Shown here: one piece after another, positions 25,747 to 34,657 of the stretch | Layout of the letters: each line of letters opens with the position of its first letter | Position numbering within the stretch: position 1 is the stretch's first letter | NCBI RefSeq assembly: GCF_014651995.1 | Contig: NZ_BMXY01000002.1 | Location: 1-64,000 of the forward strand | Length of the DNA: 64,000 nt | Source: Cognatilysobacter xinjiangensis | Lineage (GTDB): Bacteria; Pseudomonadota; Gammaproteobacteria; Xanthomonadales; Xanthomonadaceae | Direction of reading: 5' to 3' | Notes under the pieces: generated by a model | What the model was told of the DNA's origin: nothing | What the model saw: the letters and a program-made list of their open reading frames with translations, nothing else | The model's database searches: none | Position numbers and translations under genes: made by a program

Positions 25747-25890
25747 ATGCCCAACACCAACGAACTTGCGATGCTCCAGGCGGCCCGCGCCGCAGGCATC
25801 ACCTCCCGCGACGAACTGGATGCGGCAGCCATCGCGCACACGCAGGCCATGAACATCGGGCCGGGCGCGCCGCAGCATCGGGTGACCTGA
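25747..25890 (+). pseudogene. 47-codon ORF, likely truncated head of a lost effector
   Basis: A short ORF with good ribosome-binding context (GGAG and AAAGGA upstream), starting 24 nt after the lipoprotein gene. Residues 4-22 (TNELAMLQAARAAGITSRD) resemble, from memory, the N-terminus of GH19 lysozyme-like proteins; the rest diverges and stops. No XVIPCD follows. The most economical reading is a decayed effector remnant behind its surviving immunity gene. A genuine 47-residue protein cannot be excluded. Confidence 0.5.
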
Positions 25891-26011
25891 GCCGGCCTGC
25901 AGCGGCGACTACAGTTGCACGTCGTATTCGGGAGAAACAGGGGGCAGTGTGCGATTTCCTGACCGGCACGTGACAGTGTCGCTGGAGTCTTTCCGTGCCT
26001 GTGGTGCCGAC

Positions 26012-26770
26012 TCAGTGCATCGTCGCCACGGTATACGTGATGACGCCCACGATAATCACCATATAGCCGACGAAAACGCTCACGCCGACCGCCAGCAGCA
26101 GCTTCAGCACGTTCACGACCCTGCCCCCGAAGAGGCGCAGCCCGAGCCAGATCGGCACGATCACCTGGAGTGCGAAGCCGGAGTACTGCGCGAACGTCCA
26201 CGCATGGGCAGCGTAGACGATCGGGCTGACGCCGATCGCATACACGAAGAGATACGTGCCGACGGCATAGAACGCGAACGCGAACGCTTCGGCGAGGTTG
26301 AAGCGCGCGCTGCGAAACAGCAGCCATACCGACAGTGCCAACGGGACGGCCAGCAGGAAGCTCGTGACCGCGCTGCGCTGCGTCACGGCGAAGATGTTCT
26401 CCATATAGGCCTGGACGAAGCCGTCCGGCATGCCCGCCGGCGTGACCGTCGTCATCTGCGCGCGCATCCAGCTCACGTACGCCTTCTGGTACGTACTGAA
26501 GGCGATCAGCGACGCGGCGGCCGCCATCAGTCCGTACGCGATGGGATTGGTGTACTCCCGACGGCGGGTTCCGTCGAAGTAGCCGCGCAGCAGCGACCCG
26601 GGGCGGACGAGCAGATCGACGAACGTGTGCAGAAGGCCCTTCTCCAGGTGCAGATAGTGCTGCAGCTCGTGGACGAAGAAGCGGAAGCTAAGGCGCTCGG
26701 GGTGCGCGCCCGCGGGGGCGCCATGCGACACGGAATCCATCGTGTTTTCCATCGGGAACAAGTGACCCAT
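26012..26770 (-). CDS. multi-pass membrane protein (DUF3667-like)
   Basis: A 252-residue protein with four or five membrane segments. The cytoplasmic lead HTFVDLLVRPGSLLRGYFDGTRRREYTNPIAYG matches the pattern of DUF3667 proteins (T...L...P......Y..G.R..Y..P) but lacks their N-terminal zinc ribbon. Function is unknown. It lies inside the effector island on the opposite strand from its neighbours, between the NYN gene and its broken copy, so membrane-located immunity is possible but unsupported. Several close start codons exist (26770, 26752, 26740). Confidence 0.62.
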   Translation of the reverse strand: MGHLFPMENTMDSVSHGAPAGAHPERLSFRFFVHELQHYLHLEKGLLHTFVDLLVRPGSLLRGYFDGTRRREYTNPIAYGLMAAAASLIAFSTYQKAYVSWMRAQMTTVTPAGMPDGFVQAYMENIFAVTQRSAVTSFLLAVPLALSVWLLFRSARFNLAEAFAFAFYAVGTYLFVYAIGVSPIVYAAHAWTFAQYSGFALQVIVPIWLGLRLFGGRVVNVLKLLLAVGVSVFVGYMVIIVGVITYTVATMH

Positions 26771-26954
26771 GCGTTGCGCCCGCGAGGGCCGGTCGAGTCT
26801 AGCTCAATGCATGAGGTACCCCGGGTCGCCGCCCGGTACACGGCCGGAGTAGAAGGTCATGCATCGCGCCATGTCCTTGTTCGGACCACGGACGGACGGG
26901 CGGTCGCCCGGGCCGGGCGCTGGCGGCACACTCGGGACGCCACCGGGGAGGGCG

Positions 26955-27403
26955 ATCGGTCACATTTCCGCGCGCGAGCCGGGCGCGTCGTTCGTCATCG
27001 TCTCGAAGGACACCGGCTTCGATCCGCTGATCCGGCACCTGAAGGACAGGGGTATCGCGTGCAGGCGCATCGCCGACATTCCCGCTCCGCCAGGCGCGAC
27101 GCCCGCGATCAAGGCGCCGCCGGTGGCGAAGAAGTCGAAGGCGCTAACAGTGGTTGTACTGCCGGAACCCAACGGCGCGGCGGCGAAGTCGATACGGTCA
27201 CGGATGAGCGTGCATTGAAGATCGTGGGCTATCTCAAGAAAAGCACGCGCTCGACGAAGACCTCCACGTTGGCCGCCTTCATCGGCGCGCACTTCCAACC
27301 CGCGAAGCTCGACGCCGCCGCGATCAAGGCAGTGATTGCCAGCCTGCAGAAGGCGGGCAAGATCGCGATCGCCGGAACGAAGGTGACCTATGCCCTTCGA
27401 TGA
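26955..27403 (+). pseudogene. degenerate copy of the NYN-domain gene
   Basis: This stretch repeats the gene at 24319-24990 with high identity but is broken twice. The first ~220 coding bases are missing: the common leader (CACCGGGGAGGGCGA, ending 26954) joins directly to the codons for IGHISAREPG. Near 27,185 a net loss of 4 bases shifts the frame; the first frame stops at 27218 and the last 70 or so codons continue in another frame to the TGA at 27403. The leader upstream of the intact gene is duplicated too, so the copying unit was larger than the gene. Confidence 0.82.
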
Positions 27404-27573
27404 CCGACACGCTCGCTGAAAGACAGGCCAGTGTCGAATTGAACTCTGGTTGCAGGCGGCATGAGCCGGCCGCCCTGCGGAGAACCCCAATTCAAGTAAT
27501 GACTTGGCGCGGCGGGCCGCAGCCCTGATGATTGAGGCACGACGATATACCCGTCATCGCGTATGGAGGCGCA

Positions 27574-28095
27574 ATGCATCACTCAGCTCGTTTTCTCGCC
27601 TTGGCCCTCATGACCGCTGCATGCGCGCAGGGCTGCGCATCGGTGAATGCCGACGGTTCTGCACCCGAAGCGGCGCGCTTCGCTGGCGCCTGGAAGGTCG
27701 ACTGGTGCGACGCCGGCCAACGCGACACGGACTGCGCGACGTTTACCGCCTATCTCGTGCAGGACGGTGACCGTGTCTGCGGAACGCATTACGGCGCGGA
27801 CGCCCGGCAGAATCGGATGGATGAAGGCGGGATGCCGTCCATCGTCGGCAGCGCGAAGGGCGACACCGCCACGGTGGAGATCCGCAGCGGCCGCAACCAC
27901 AGCCTGACCCGCGCCCGCCTCGATGCCTCATCCGGTGCCATCCGCTGGACGACGCTGGATATTCCGGAGGCCGCAACCAACGGCGAGCCTGCGTTCGTTC
28001 CGGATCGCGATCAGCTGCGCAAGGTCGACGATGCCGCCAGCCGCGAGGTCCTCGCTCAGGTCCGCGACGCGTGCCGCCGGTCGGCGGAACCCTGA
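27574..28095 (+). CDS. putative lipoprotein/secreted protein, candidate immunity protein (X-Tfi)
   Basis: A 173-residue protein with an export signal (FLALALMTAACAQGC, lipobox AQGC) and a mature domain beginning AGAWKVDWCDAGQRDTDCATF, with further Cys in RVCGTHYG, which suggests disulfides and periplasmic location. No named family is recognised. The ATG at 27574 is preceded by GGAGG; an in-frame ATG at 27532 would place 14 residues before the signal. It is 36 nt upstream of the XVIPCD effector in the same orientation, matching the immunity/effector layout. Cognate protection is inferred from position. Confidence 0.7.
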   Translation: MHHSARFLALALMTAACAQGCASVNADGSAPEAARFAGAWKVDWCDAGQRDTDCATFTAYLVQDGDRVCGTHYGADARQNRMDEGGMPSIVGSAKGDTATVEIRSGRNHSLTRARLDASSGAIRWTTLDIPEAATNGEPAFVPDRDQLRKVDDAASREVLAQVRDACRRSAEP

Positions 28096-28131
28096 TTCGT
28101 GTAACCACGCTCACCCGTCAAGGAGGACGAC

Positions 28132-29661
28132 ATGCCCTACAACGAAGACACGTACGTCTACGACCCGCTCGATCGACAGACGTTCGAGGCCATTGCCTAC
28201 AACGCCATCGGCCGTGGCAGCGAAACGAATACCTATCCCGCCTACAGGCTGACGCACAGCAGTGGCCAGTCCGGCTGGTCGGTCGGCTTCATGCAGTGGG
28301 ACTTCGGCCAGCGGGGCCGTGGGCACAAGGTTCCTGAACTGCTCGACGGTTATCAGGCCTCGGCACCGCCGGGCGAGCGATTCACGACCGCGGAAATCGC
28401 ATCGCTGACGCGGCGCCTGCAAACCGCCGGGCAACAGGGCAATGCCCTTACCGCGGTGGAACGGAGCCGGCTCGACGGCTATCTGCGTTCAGATGCGGGT
28501 CGCGCCTTCGTCAACGGGCTCGATCAGGAGCAGATCGCCTACAAGTGGGACAACGTCGGGCGACCGCTCTCCGAGATCGACTGGCTCCAACGCATGCGGC
28601 GCGACGATCCCGAGCAGGCGGCCGAGATCGTCGCCATGACCGCGAAACGGTTCAATCAGGGCGAAGCGCGGGGCCGCGAGATGATCCGGCACCTGCAAGG
28701 CGGGGAAACGACGGCGACGGAACTCGCCACGTGGGTCGACACCGTCAGCGCACGCGCCCCCGCCAATCGCGCCGCGCTCATTTCGGGGCGGGACAACGCT
28801 CTCACGGCGGTGCGCCTGCTCAATGATCTCGAGACCGGCGACGGAGCGATCAGCCGCGCGTGGCGACAGGAAATCCACGGCAACGGAAACGTCGGGCTCT
28901 CCGACCGCTTCAGCACAGAGCCCGATGTGCAGTTGTTGGACGCGGTGATGCGCAACCCCGCGGCTGGCCGATCGATCCTGCAAGCGGTCGAAAGCGGCGC
29001 ACGCCCGGGTCGAGTGCTCATCACCGGCATCAACGAATCCGCACGCGCCGAAATGGCGCGCGTCGAGCTGTCCGCCGCCGGGGAACTGAGCGTGCAGGCG
29101 CCGGGCGGGCCTCGCTCGGTTCTCACCGAAGAAGGTTGGGAAGCACGTCCCCAACGGCAACGTGAGCAGCGGCCCACGCGCAACGTGCCCGCTGGGCAGG
29201 CGGTGGACGGCGCTCCAGCGGGAGAGGCCCCGCATCCGCCTGCCGGGCAGGCGCCGCGTGCACACCTGAGCCGCGAGGATGCCGCGTTGCTCGATCAGGT
29301 TCGGGACGGCGTGGCGCGGTTGGACAGGGCGCACGGCCGGCAGCCCGATGCGCGCAGCGAATCCATGTCCTATGCCTTGTTGGGATTGGCGAAGGCGAAT
29401 GGCCTTACATCGGTGGACCACGTCGTCGTCAGCACCGAGGGCCCGAACGTCCGCCGCGGCGAGCATGTGTTTGTCGTGCAAGGCGGTCTGAGCGACCCGG
29501 CGAACCGCGTGGCCCACATGAAGACCGCAGACGCCATGCAGGCGGAACCGATCGAGGTGCTCAAGCGTTTGGAAGCGCTCGATCCCGCAGCGAGACAAAC
29601 GCAACAGCTGGCAGAGCAGCAGAGACAAGCGCAGGCACCGCACGCGCACCGAATTGGGTGA
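28132..29661 (+). CDS. putative X-T4SS effector: lysozyme-like N-terminus plus XVIPCD
   Basis: A 509-residue protein. The C-terminal domain (about 380-482) matches XVIPCD: LLDQVRDGVARLDRAHGR, GLTSVDHVVVS, FVVQGGLSDPANRVAHMKTA, followed by a Gln-rich tail (488-500) as in known X-Tfes. The N-terminus has an early Glu (E19) and SGWSVGFMQWDFGQ (47-60), reminiscent of the catalytic Glu and GxxQ motif of lysozyme-like transglycosylases, so a cell-wall-degrading toxin is a reasonable inference. Residues 330-380 form a Pro/Arg-rich linker. It has a strong ribosome-binding site (AAGGAGGACG) after the candidate immunity gene. Confidence 0.82.
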   Translation: MPYNEDTYVYDPLDRQTFEAIAYNAIGRGSETNTYPAYRLTHSSGQSGWSVGFMQWDFGQRGRGHKVPELLDGYQASAPPGERFTTAEIASLTRRLQTAGQQGNALTAVERSRLDGYLRSDAGRAFVNGLDQEQIAYKWDNVGRPLSEIDWLQRMRRDDPEQAAEIVAMTAKRFNQGEARGREMIRHLQGGETTATELATWVDTVSARAPANRAALISGRDNALTAVRLLNDLETGDGAISRAWRQEIHGNGNVGLSDRFSTEPDVQLLDAVMRNPAAGRSILQAVESGARPGRVLITGINESARAEMARVELSAAGELSVQAPGGPRSVLTEEGWEARPQRQREQRPTRNVPAGQAVDGAPAGEAPHPPAGQAPRAHLSREDAALLDQVRDGVARLDRAHGRQPDARSESMSYALLGLAKANGLTSVDHVVVSTEGPNVRRGEHVFVVQGGLSDPANRVAHMKTADAMQAEPIEVLKRLEALDPAARQTQQLAEQQRQAQAPHAHRIG

Positions 29662-29826
29662 CGCTGGACGAGATGCGCACATGGCCTTCGCGGTCTCTTT
29701 ACCGCTTGCCTCGATATCGTGCCGACTCATTCGATGCGATGCGCATGTCGAACTGCACTCCGGCCTGCCCTGCATCGCCACGCCGGGTCGCATCGAGTAT
29801 CCGTAGCCAGAAAAGGAATTGTCCCC

Positions 29827-30108
29827 ATGCGCAAGGCTTCGTCGTGGTTCTCCAGTTCGTTGTCGGCCGCTGTTCTCGGTGCCGCGTTCCTGCTGCCCGC
29901 GGCGGCACAGGCCGCCTGCCCGGGCTTGGGTGCCACGAAGCTGTACGGCGACTGCTCGCCGCGTGGCAGCTATTGCGAGAAGCACGTGGTCGTCGGCCTG
30001 ACGAACGACTTCTACGGGCGCAAGGGCTACGTCGCCGACATCTACCGTCGCAATAACCAGGGCTGGTACTTCGTCACCTCGATGACGGCCGTCTGCAGCG
30101 CCTGGTGA
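29827..30108 (+). CDS. small secreted protein, unknown
   Basis: A 93-residue protein with a clear Sec signal (SSLSAAVLGAAFLLPAAAQA, cleavage AQA/A) and four Cys in the mature part (ACPG, GDCS, SYCE, AVCS), suggesting two disulfides in the periplasm or outside. AAAAGGAA precedes the ATG. No family is recognised. Its place 165 nt behind an XVIPCD effector and its size make an additional immunity protein possible, but a free-standing secreted protein is as likely. A terminator-like hairpin follows. Confidence 0.68.
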   Translation: MRKASSWFSSSLSAAVLGAAFLLPAAAQAACPGLGATKLYGDCSPRGSYCEKHVVVGLTNDFYGRKGYVADIYRRNNQGWYFVTSMTAVCSAW

Positions 30109-30124
30109 CCTGTAGGTCGGGCGG

Positions 30125-30153
30125 GGCCGAGCGCACTCGTTGCTCGGCCTGTT
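30125..30153 (+). terminator. terminator-like hairpin after the small secreted protein
   Basis: An 8-bp perfect stem GGCCGAGC / GCTCGGCC with a 9-nt loop, followed by TGTT, starts 17 nt after the stop at 30108. The T-run is weak, so efficiency is uncertain. Confidence 0.5.
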
Positions 30154-30324
30154 CGGCAGCAGGAACAATCGACTTCGTCGGAAACAGGGTCTTGGGAAAG
30201 GACCAGGCGGCCGTTTCCGGAGCCAGCGCCGCAAGGTCGCACCCGGCCGCACGCGCATCGCGCAGCGTGACCCCATCTCGCCGGCCCGGTCGTTGAAGAT
30301 TCGACCTAAAGCGAGAAACGTTCC

Positions 30325-31086
30325 ATGCCCAGCCACCGTCACTTCATGTCGTCCGCCCCGCTGCGCTCCGGCGGCCTTCTGGCGCTGCTGCTGCTCGCTA
30401 CTGCAGGCTGCACTCGACAGTCCTCGCCGGGGCAGTCCGAGTCGTCCGGCGGCACACTGGTGACCGTCTCCGCGCAGGCCGAGGCGCGGCAGGCACCGGA
30501 CATGGCGATGCTCTCGACCGGGGTGGTGTCGCTGGCGCCCGATGCGAACAGCGCGATACGCCGCAACGCGGAGCAGATGGCGCGGGTGGTGGCGTCGATC
30601 GAAGGCGCCGGCATCGCCGCGAAGGACGTGCAGACCAGTGGCGTCAGCCTCAACCCCGACTACGCCTACGTCGCCAACCGCCCGCCGCGCATCAAGGGCT
30701 ACTACGCGTCCAATACGGTGAACGTCACCGTGCGCGACATCGGGCGGCTGGGCGAGATCCTCGACGCGCTGGTGGCCACGGGCGCCAACCAGATCAACGG
30801 GCCGATGTTCGACATCGAGGACAAGGACGCGGTGCTCGACAAGGCGCGCGAGAAGGCGCTGGCCAAGGCCCGTGCCCGCGCCGATGCGTACGCGAAGCGC
30901 CTGGGCCTGCGGGTGACGCGCATCGTCAGCATCGACGAGACGGGCGGCCGCGGTGTCCCGCAGCCCATGCTCGGCCGCGGCGCGATCGTCGAGCAGGCGG
31001 CGGCCGCCGACGCGAGCGCGCCGATCGCGCCCGGCGAGAACGTGCTCTCCGTGACGCTGGACGTGGTCTACGAGCTCGAGAAGTAG
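30325..31086 (+). CDS. SIMPL domain lipoprotein (DUF541)
   Basis: A 253-residue lipoprotein with signal GGLLALLLLATAGC and a SIMPL domain: GGTLVTVSAQAEARQAPDMA near the mature N-terminus, repeated beta-alpha units in the middle, AREKALAKARARADAYAKRLGL, and the closing strand NVLSVTLDVVYELEK. SIMPL proteins are periplasmic or outer-membrane-associated; the E. coli member YggE is linked to oxidative-stress protection. It lies at the right end of the accessory region but looks like a core gene. No operon partner is visible. Confidence 0.88.
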   Translation: MPSHRHFMSSAPLRSGGLLALLLLATAGCTRQSSPGQSESSGGTLVTVSAQAEARQAPDMAMLSTGVVSLAPDANSAIRRNAEQMARVVASIEGAGIAAKDVQTSGVSLNPDYAYVANRPPRIKGYYASNTVNVTVRDIGRLGEILDALVATGANQINGPMFDIEDKDAVLDKAREKALAKARARADAYAKRLGLRVTRIVSIDETGGRGVPQPMLGRGAIVEQAAAADASAPIAPGENVLSVTLDVVYELEK

Positions 31087-31248
31087 GACTGGCCGGTCCC
31101 TCACACGTGCCTACAAGCCCCGTTGCGACGCGCCTCGGGCGGCAGCGGGAAACGCCGGTCGGCGTCGTGGTCGCGGGGAAAGACGTCGCAGCGGCTTCCC
31201 GCTTTCGGGAAGCTCGAATGCGCTACCTGCATCCGTCGCCGGCCGTAC

Positions 31249-31806
31249 CTACCGGCCCGCACGCCGCACCACGTATCGCACCATTCGCCACGGCCCGAAC
31301 CAGATCGCGGCCGACGCGAGGGCGATGGCAGCGCCGATGATCGTCGGGATCAGCGCGCCGAAGGTGTAGGCCATGCCCAGCGCGAAGCCCAGCAGGTACT
31401 CGATGCGGTAGACACGCACGAACAGGCCGGACAGCGCGATGCCGAGCAGCACGTAGCCGGCGATGTCGCTGCGGCCGGCGGCGAAGGCGGCCGACATCGC
31501 GATGCCTGCGCACATTGCCGCGGCCAGTCGCAGCAGTGCTGCAGGCTGCAGGCGCCAGCTGCCGCCCGAGGAATGCACTAGCCGGGCCGATGCGAACCAT
31601 GCGATCGCGGGCAGCACCAGAAGGCCCCAGCCGTTCCACATCGCGGGCATCGACGGGTCGCCCAGCATGTGGTGGCTCACGATGCCGCCGTGGGTCGCCT
31701 CCCACGCCAGATGCGCGGCTTCCGCGATCGCAACGACGGCGGTGACCGCGAGGCGGCCCGCGATGGGCGCGGGAACGCGGACAGGGTCTTGGGCGAGGGC
31801 GTGCAT
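31249..31806 (-). CDS. multi-pass membrane protein, unknown
   Basis: A 185-residue integral membrane protein with four or five predicted hydrophobic segments (including LLVLPAIAWFASA, AAAMCAGIAMSAAFAAG, YVLLGIALSGLFV and ALIPTIIGAAIALASAAIWF) and a basic C-terminus. A His pair (SHHMLG) sits near residue 45. I do not recognise the family. It is a single minus-strand gene divergent from the next membrane protein gene, separated by 352 bp. Confidence 0.7.
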   Translation of the reverse strand: MHALAQDPVRVPAPIAGRLAVTAVVAIAEAAHLAWEATHGGIVSHHMLGDPSMPAMWNGWGLLVLPAIAWFASARLVHSSGGSWRLQPAALLRLAAAMCAGIAMSAAFAAGRSDIAGYVLLGIALSGLFVRVYRIEYLLGFALGMAYTFGALIPTIIGAAIALASAAIWFGPWRMVRYVVRRAGR

Positions 31807-32158
31807 GGTCGGCTCCGATGCGTGCGCAGCGCACGTGCACTGCGATCCTGCAGCGTTGTACGCGGCGCGACGCGGAACGGCCTGTGCCGGAAGCCGGGGC
31901 CGCGCTCGGCTCGCCTTCGTGCACCACGATGTCCTGCGTAGACGGCTACGTCAGCTGCATGAGCAGAACCGGCGTTCCGATAGCTGGCAAGGATCGATGA
32001 GCTGCCGCCACGAGCTCAAGCCGGCGTCGCCCGGGCGGATTGCACCGAAATCGATGTCGACGTCCGGGCCCGCGACGCCTTCGCAGCGGCCGACCGTCGG
32101 TCGCCAGCGACCCGCCAATGCGTGCCTAGACTCGTCCGAACCGCAACGGAGCAGATGC
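31807..32158. other. 352-bp intergenic region with TAGACT promoter-like hexamer
   Basis: No coding region can be supported between two divergent membrane protein genes. The palindrome GTGCGCAGCGCAC lies at about 31825-31837, near the minus-strand start, and TAGACT at 32127-32132 lies 27 nt before the ATG of the plus-strand gene, matching the promoter pattern of this genome. Confidence 0.45.
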
Positions 32159-32893
32159 ATGGCGACCCTGGTGATCACGCCGGCGGCAGTGTCGGCGGAG
32201 CGGCGCTTCTACTCGGGAATGGCGCTGGCGATCCTGCTGGCGGTGCTCGTCGGCTTCTCGCGCACCTTCTTCCTGCGCCCGCTGTTTCCCGACGCGGCAT
32301 CGCCCCACGAGACGATCTTCTACGTGCACGGCGCGGTCGCCACCGCGTGGCTGCTGCTGTTCGTCGTGCAGACGCGGCTGGTGGCGACGGGCCGCACGCG
32401 CCTTCACCGGCGCATGGGCGTGTTCGGTGCGGGGCTGGCCGCGCTGATGGTGGTGCTCGGCCTATGGGGCGCGCTGACCGCGGCATCGCGTGCCACCGGC
32501 TTCGTCGGCGTCCCCGTGCCGCCGCTGCGTTTCCTCGTCGTACCGCTGTTCGACGTCGCGCTGTTCGGGCTGTTCGTCGCGCTCGCGATCGTGCGTCGCC
32601 GCGACCTGCCCGCGCACAAGCGCTGGATGCTGCTCGGCACGATCAACTTTTTGCCGGCCGCGATCGCGCGCTGGCCCGGCGTGGCCGGTGGCGGGCCGCT
32701 CGCCTTCCTCGCGCTCACCGACCTCTTCATCGTCGCGCTCGCCCTGCACGACCTGCGCTCGCGCCGCCGCCTGCACCCGGTGACGCTCGGGGGCGGCCTG
32801 CTGCTGATCGCCTCGCAGCCGGGGCGCCTCGCACTGTCGGGCACCGATGCATGGCTCGCGTTCGCGCAGTGGGCGACGCGCGGGGTCGCATAG
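32159..32893 (+). CDS. multi-pass membrane protein, unknown (possibly haem-related)
   Basis: A 244-residue protein with about six membrane segments. Conserved-looking polar positions are His50 and His57 near the second segment (PHETIFYVHGAVATAW), RLHRRMGVFG and AHKRWMLLGTIN, a pattern of His residues at membrane boundaries that recalls b-type cytochrome or DUF2306/DUF420-like proteins; the assignment is only suggestive. The ATG at 32159 has GGAG upstream and TAGACT 27 nt before it. The much longer upstream ORF extension lacks coding features and is rejected. Confidence 0.68.
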   Translation: MATLVITPAAVSAERRFYSGMALAILLAVLVGFSRTFFLRPLFPDAASPHETIFYVHGAVATAWLLLFVVQTRLVATGRTRLHRRMGVFGAGLAALMVVLGLWGALTAASRATGFVGVPVPPLRFLVVPLFDVALFGLFVALAIVRRRDLPAHKRWMLLGTINFLPAAIARWPGVAGGGPLAFLALTDLFIVALALHDLRSRRRLHPVTLGGGLLLIASQPGRLALSGTDAWLAFAQWATRGVA

Positions 32894-33112
32894 CGGAGGC
32901 TGCACGCTCGACGCCAACGGGCCTCAAGCGATGTGCTGAAACGCGCTCGGAAACGGGGCCGCCACGCACAGGCGCCGATGGGGGCGTGCGAGGGCCGGGC
33001 ACGTCGATTCACCGTTGCAGCGATCTCGCATGCCACGCAACCTGAAGTTCGGCTCACGTTCCACGCATGACGGCTTCCCTAACCTTGCGACAGGTTGGAA
33101 TGGGACGCTCGC

Positions 33113-34657
33113 ATGGTCTTCCGCGTATCCGTGGTGCTGCTCGCGCTCCTTGTCGTCTCCGCGATCGCTGCACCCGAAGCATTCGGCGACGCCAGCACGC
33201 GGCTGCAGGCGCTGACGCTCGGATGGGCCGGCTGGCTGTATCTGGTGATCGTGTTCGCCGTGCTGGTGTTCCTGCTGTGGGTCGGCCTCGGGCGGCTGGG
33301 GACGCTGCGCATCGGCGGCGAGGATGCCGAGCCGCATTTCTCGGCAGGCAGCTGGTTCGCGATGCTGTTCTCGGCCGGTATGGGCATCGGGGTGGTGTTC
33401 TGGGGCGCGGCCGAGCCGCTGTCGCACTTCCTCGCGCCGCCGGAGGGCCTCACGGCGGCGACGCCCGAGGCCGCGGCGGCGGCGATGCGCTACAGCTTCT
33501 TCCACTGGGGCCTGCACCCGTGGGCGATCTACGCACTGATGGGCCTGGGCATCGCGTGGTTCCAGCACAACCGCGGGCGACGCGGGCTGGCCAGCGACCT
33601 GCTCGAGCCGCTGGCGGGACGGCATGGCGGCGCGACGCGCATCGTCGACATCTTCGCCGTGGTCGCGACCGCGATCGGCGTGGCGACCACGCTCGGGCTG
33701 GGCGCCGCGCAGATCGCCGCCGGCCTCGGCGACCTCACCGGCGTGCCCACCGGCGTGTCGACGCAGATCGCTGTGATCGCCGTCGCCTTCGTGCTGTACA
33801 TGGCGTCGTCGGCGAGTGGCCTGTCGCGCGGCATCAAGTGGCTTTCGAACATCAACCTCGCCGCGGCCTTGCTCGCGCTCGTGCTGGTACTCGGCCCCAC
33901 CGCCTTCCTGTTCGAGACGCTGACCACGACACTGGGCAGCTATCTCGACGCGCTGCCGCGCATGAGCCTGCGCATGACGCCGTTCTCGCAGCGTACCTGG
34001 GTGGGCGAGTGGACCGTCTTCTACTGGGCCTGTTGGATCTCGTGGGCGCCGTTCGTGGGCGCATTCTTCGCACGCATCTCCTACGGCCGCACCGTGCGCC
34101 AGTTCGTCGCAGGCGTGGTGCTCGCGCCGGCGATGGTGAGCTTCCTGTGGTTCGCGACCTTCGGCGGCACCGCGCTTCACCAGCAGATGTTCGGCGGAGT
34201 GGACCTCGCCGGCGCGTTGTCAGCCGGCTACGAGCACGTGCTGTTCGCGATGTTCGATGGCATGCCAGCGACGACCCTGCTGTCCTGGGCCGCGGTAGTG
34301 CTGCTGGCGGGCTTCTTCGTGACCTCCGCCGATTCCGCGACGCTGGTGCTGGCGCAGATGTCGAGCGGGCACGCGGGCGACCCCGGCTTCGCCCGCAAGC
34401 TCACCTGGGGTTTGCTTCAGGCCGCAATCGCCGCGGCCCTGCTGCTGGCCGGCGGGCTGGAGGCGCTGCAGGCTGTGGTGATCGTCGCGGCGCTGCCGTT
34501 CGCGCTGTTGCTGGTAGCGGTGATCGTCTCCCTGCACCGCGCGCTCGCGGATGACCTCATCGCGCGCGACCGCGAGGCCCGCGAGTTGCTGAGCGCGGAA
34601 CGGCGATGGCTGGCGCGGGAGCGCGCGGCGCCGGAGAGCCCTCGCGAAAAGCCCTGA
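33113..34657 (+). CDS. BCCT family transporter (betaine/choline/carnitine)
   Basis: A 514-residue secondary transporter with about 12 membrane segments. The glycine-rich unwound segment FSAGMGIGVVFWGAAEP and the family signature WTVFYWACWISWAPFVGAF, rich in Trp for the substrate's quaternary amine, are both present. It should import an osmoprotectant such as glycine betaine with Na+ or H+; the substrate cannot be told from sequence. The C-terminal tail is short and charged. The ATG at 33113 follows GGGA and begins at the expected point before helix 1; an ATG at 33095 is an alternative. Confidence 0.92.
   Translation: MVFRVSVVLLALLVVSAIAAPEAFGDASTRLQALTLGWAGWLYLVIVFAVLVFLLWVGLGRLGTLRIGGEDAEPHFSAGSWFAMLFSAGMGIGVVFWGAAEPLSHFLAPPEGLTAATPEAAAAAMRYSFFHWGLHPWAIYALMGLGIAWFQHNRGRRGLASDLLEPLAGRHGGATRIVDIFAVVATAIGVATTLGLGAAQIAAGLGDLTGVPTGVSTQIAVIAVAFVLYMASSASGLSRGIKWLSNINLAAALLALVLVLGPTAFLFETLTTTLGSYLDALPRMSLRMTPFSQRTWVGEWTVFYWACWISWAPFVGAFFARISYGRTVRQFVAGVVLAPAMVSFLWFATFGGTALHQQMFGGVDLAGALSAGYEHVLFAMFDGMPATTLLSWAAVVLLAGFFVTSADSATLVLAQMSSGHAGDPGFARKLTWGLLQAAIAAALLLAGGLEALQAVVIVAALPFALLLVAVIVSLHRALADDLIARDREARELLSAERRWLARERAAPESPREKP

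Noticed and set aside
22000-31086. A complete X-type T4SS locus
   Set aside because: No VirB or VirD4 gene was found; only effector-like and immunity-like genes are present. The machinery, if any, is elsewhere.
31463-32158. N-terminal extension of the membrane protein gene at 32159
   Set aside because: The open upstream frame overlaps the opposing membrane protein gene and lacks protein-like composition; the ATG at 32159 has its own ribosome-binding site and promoter-like element.
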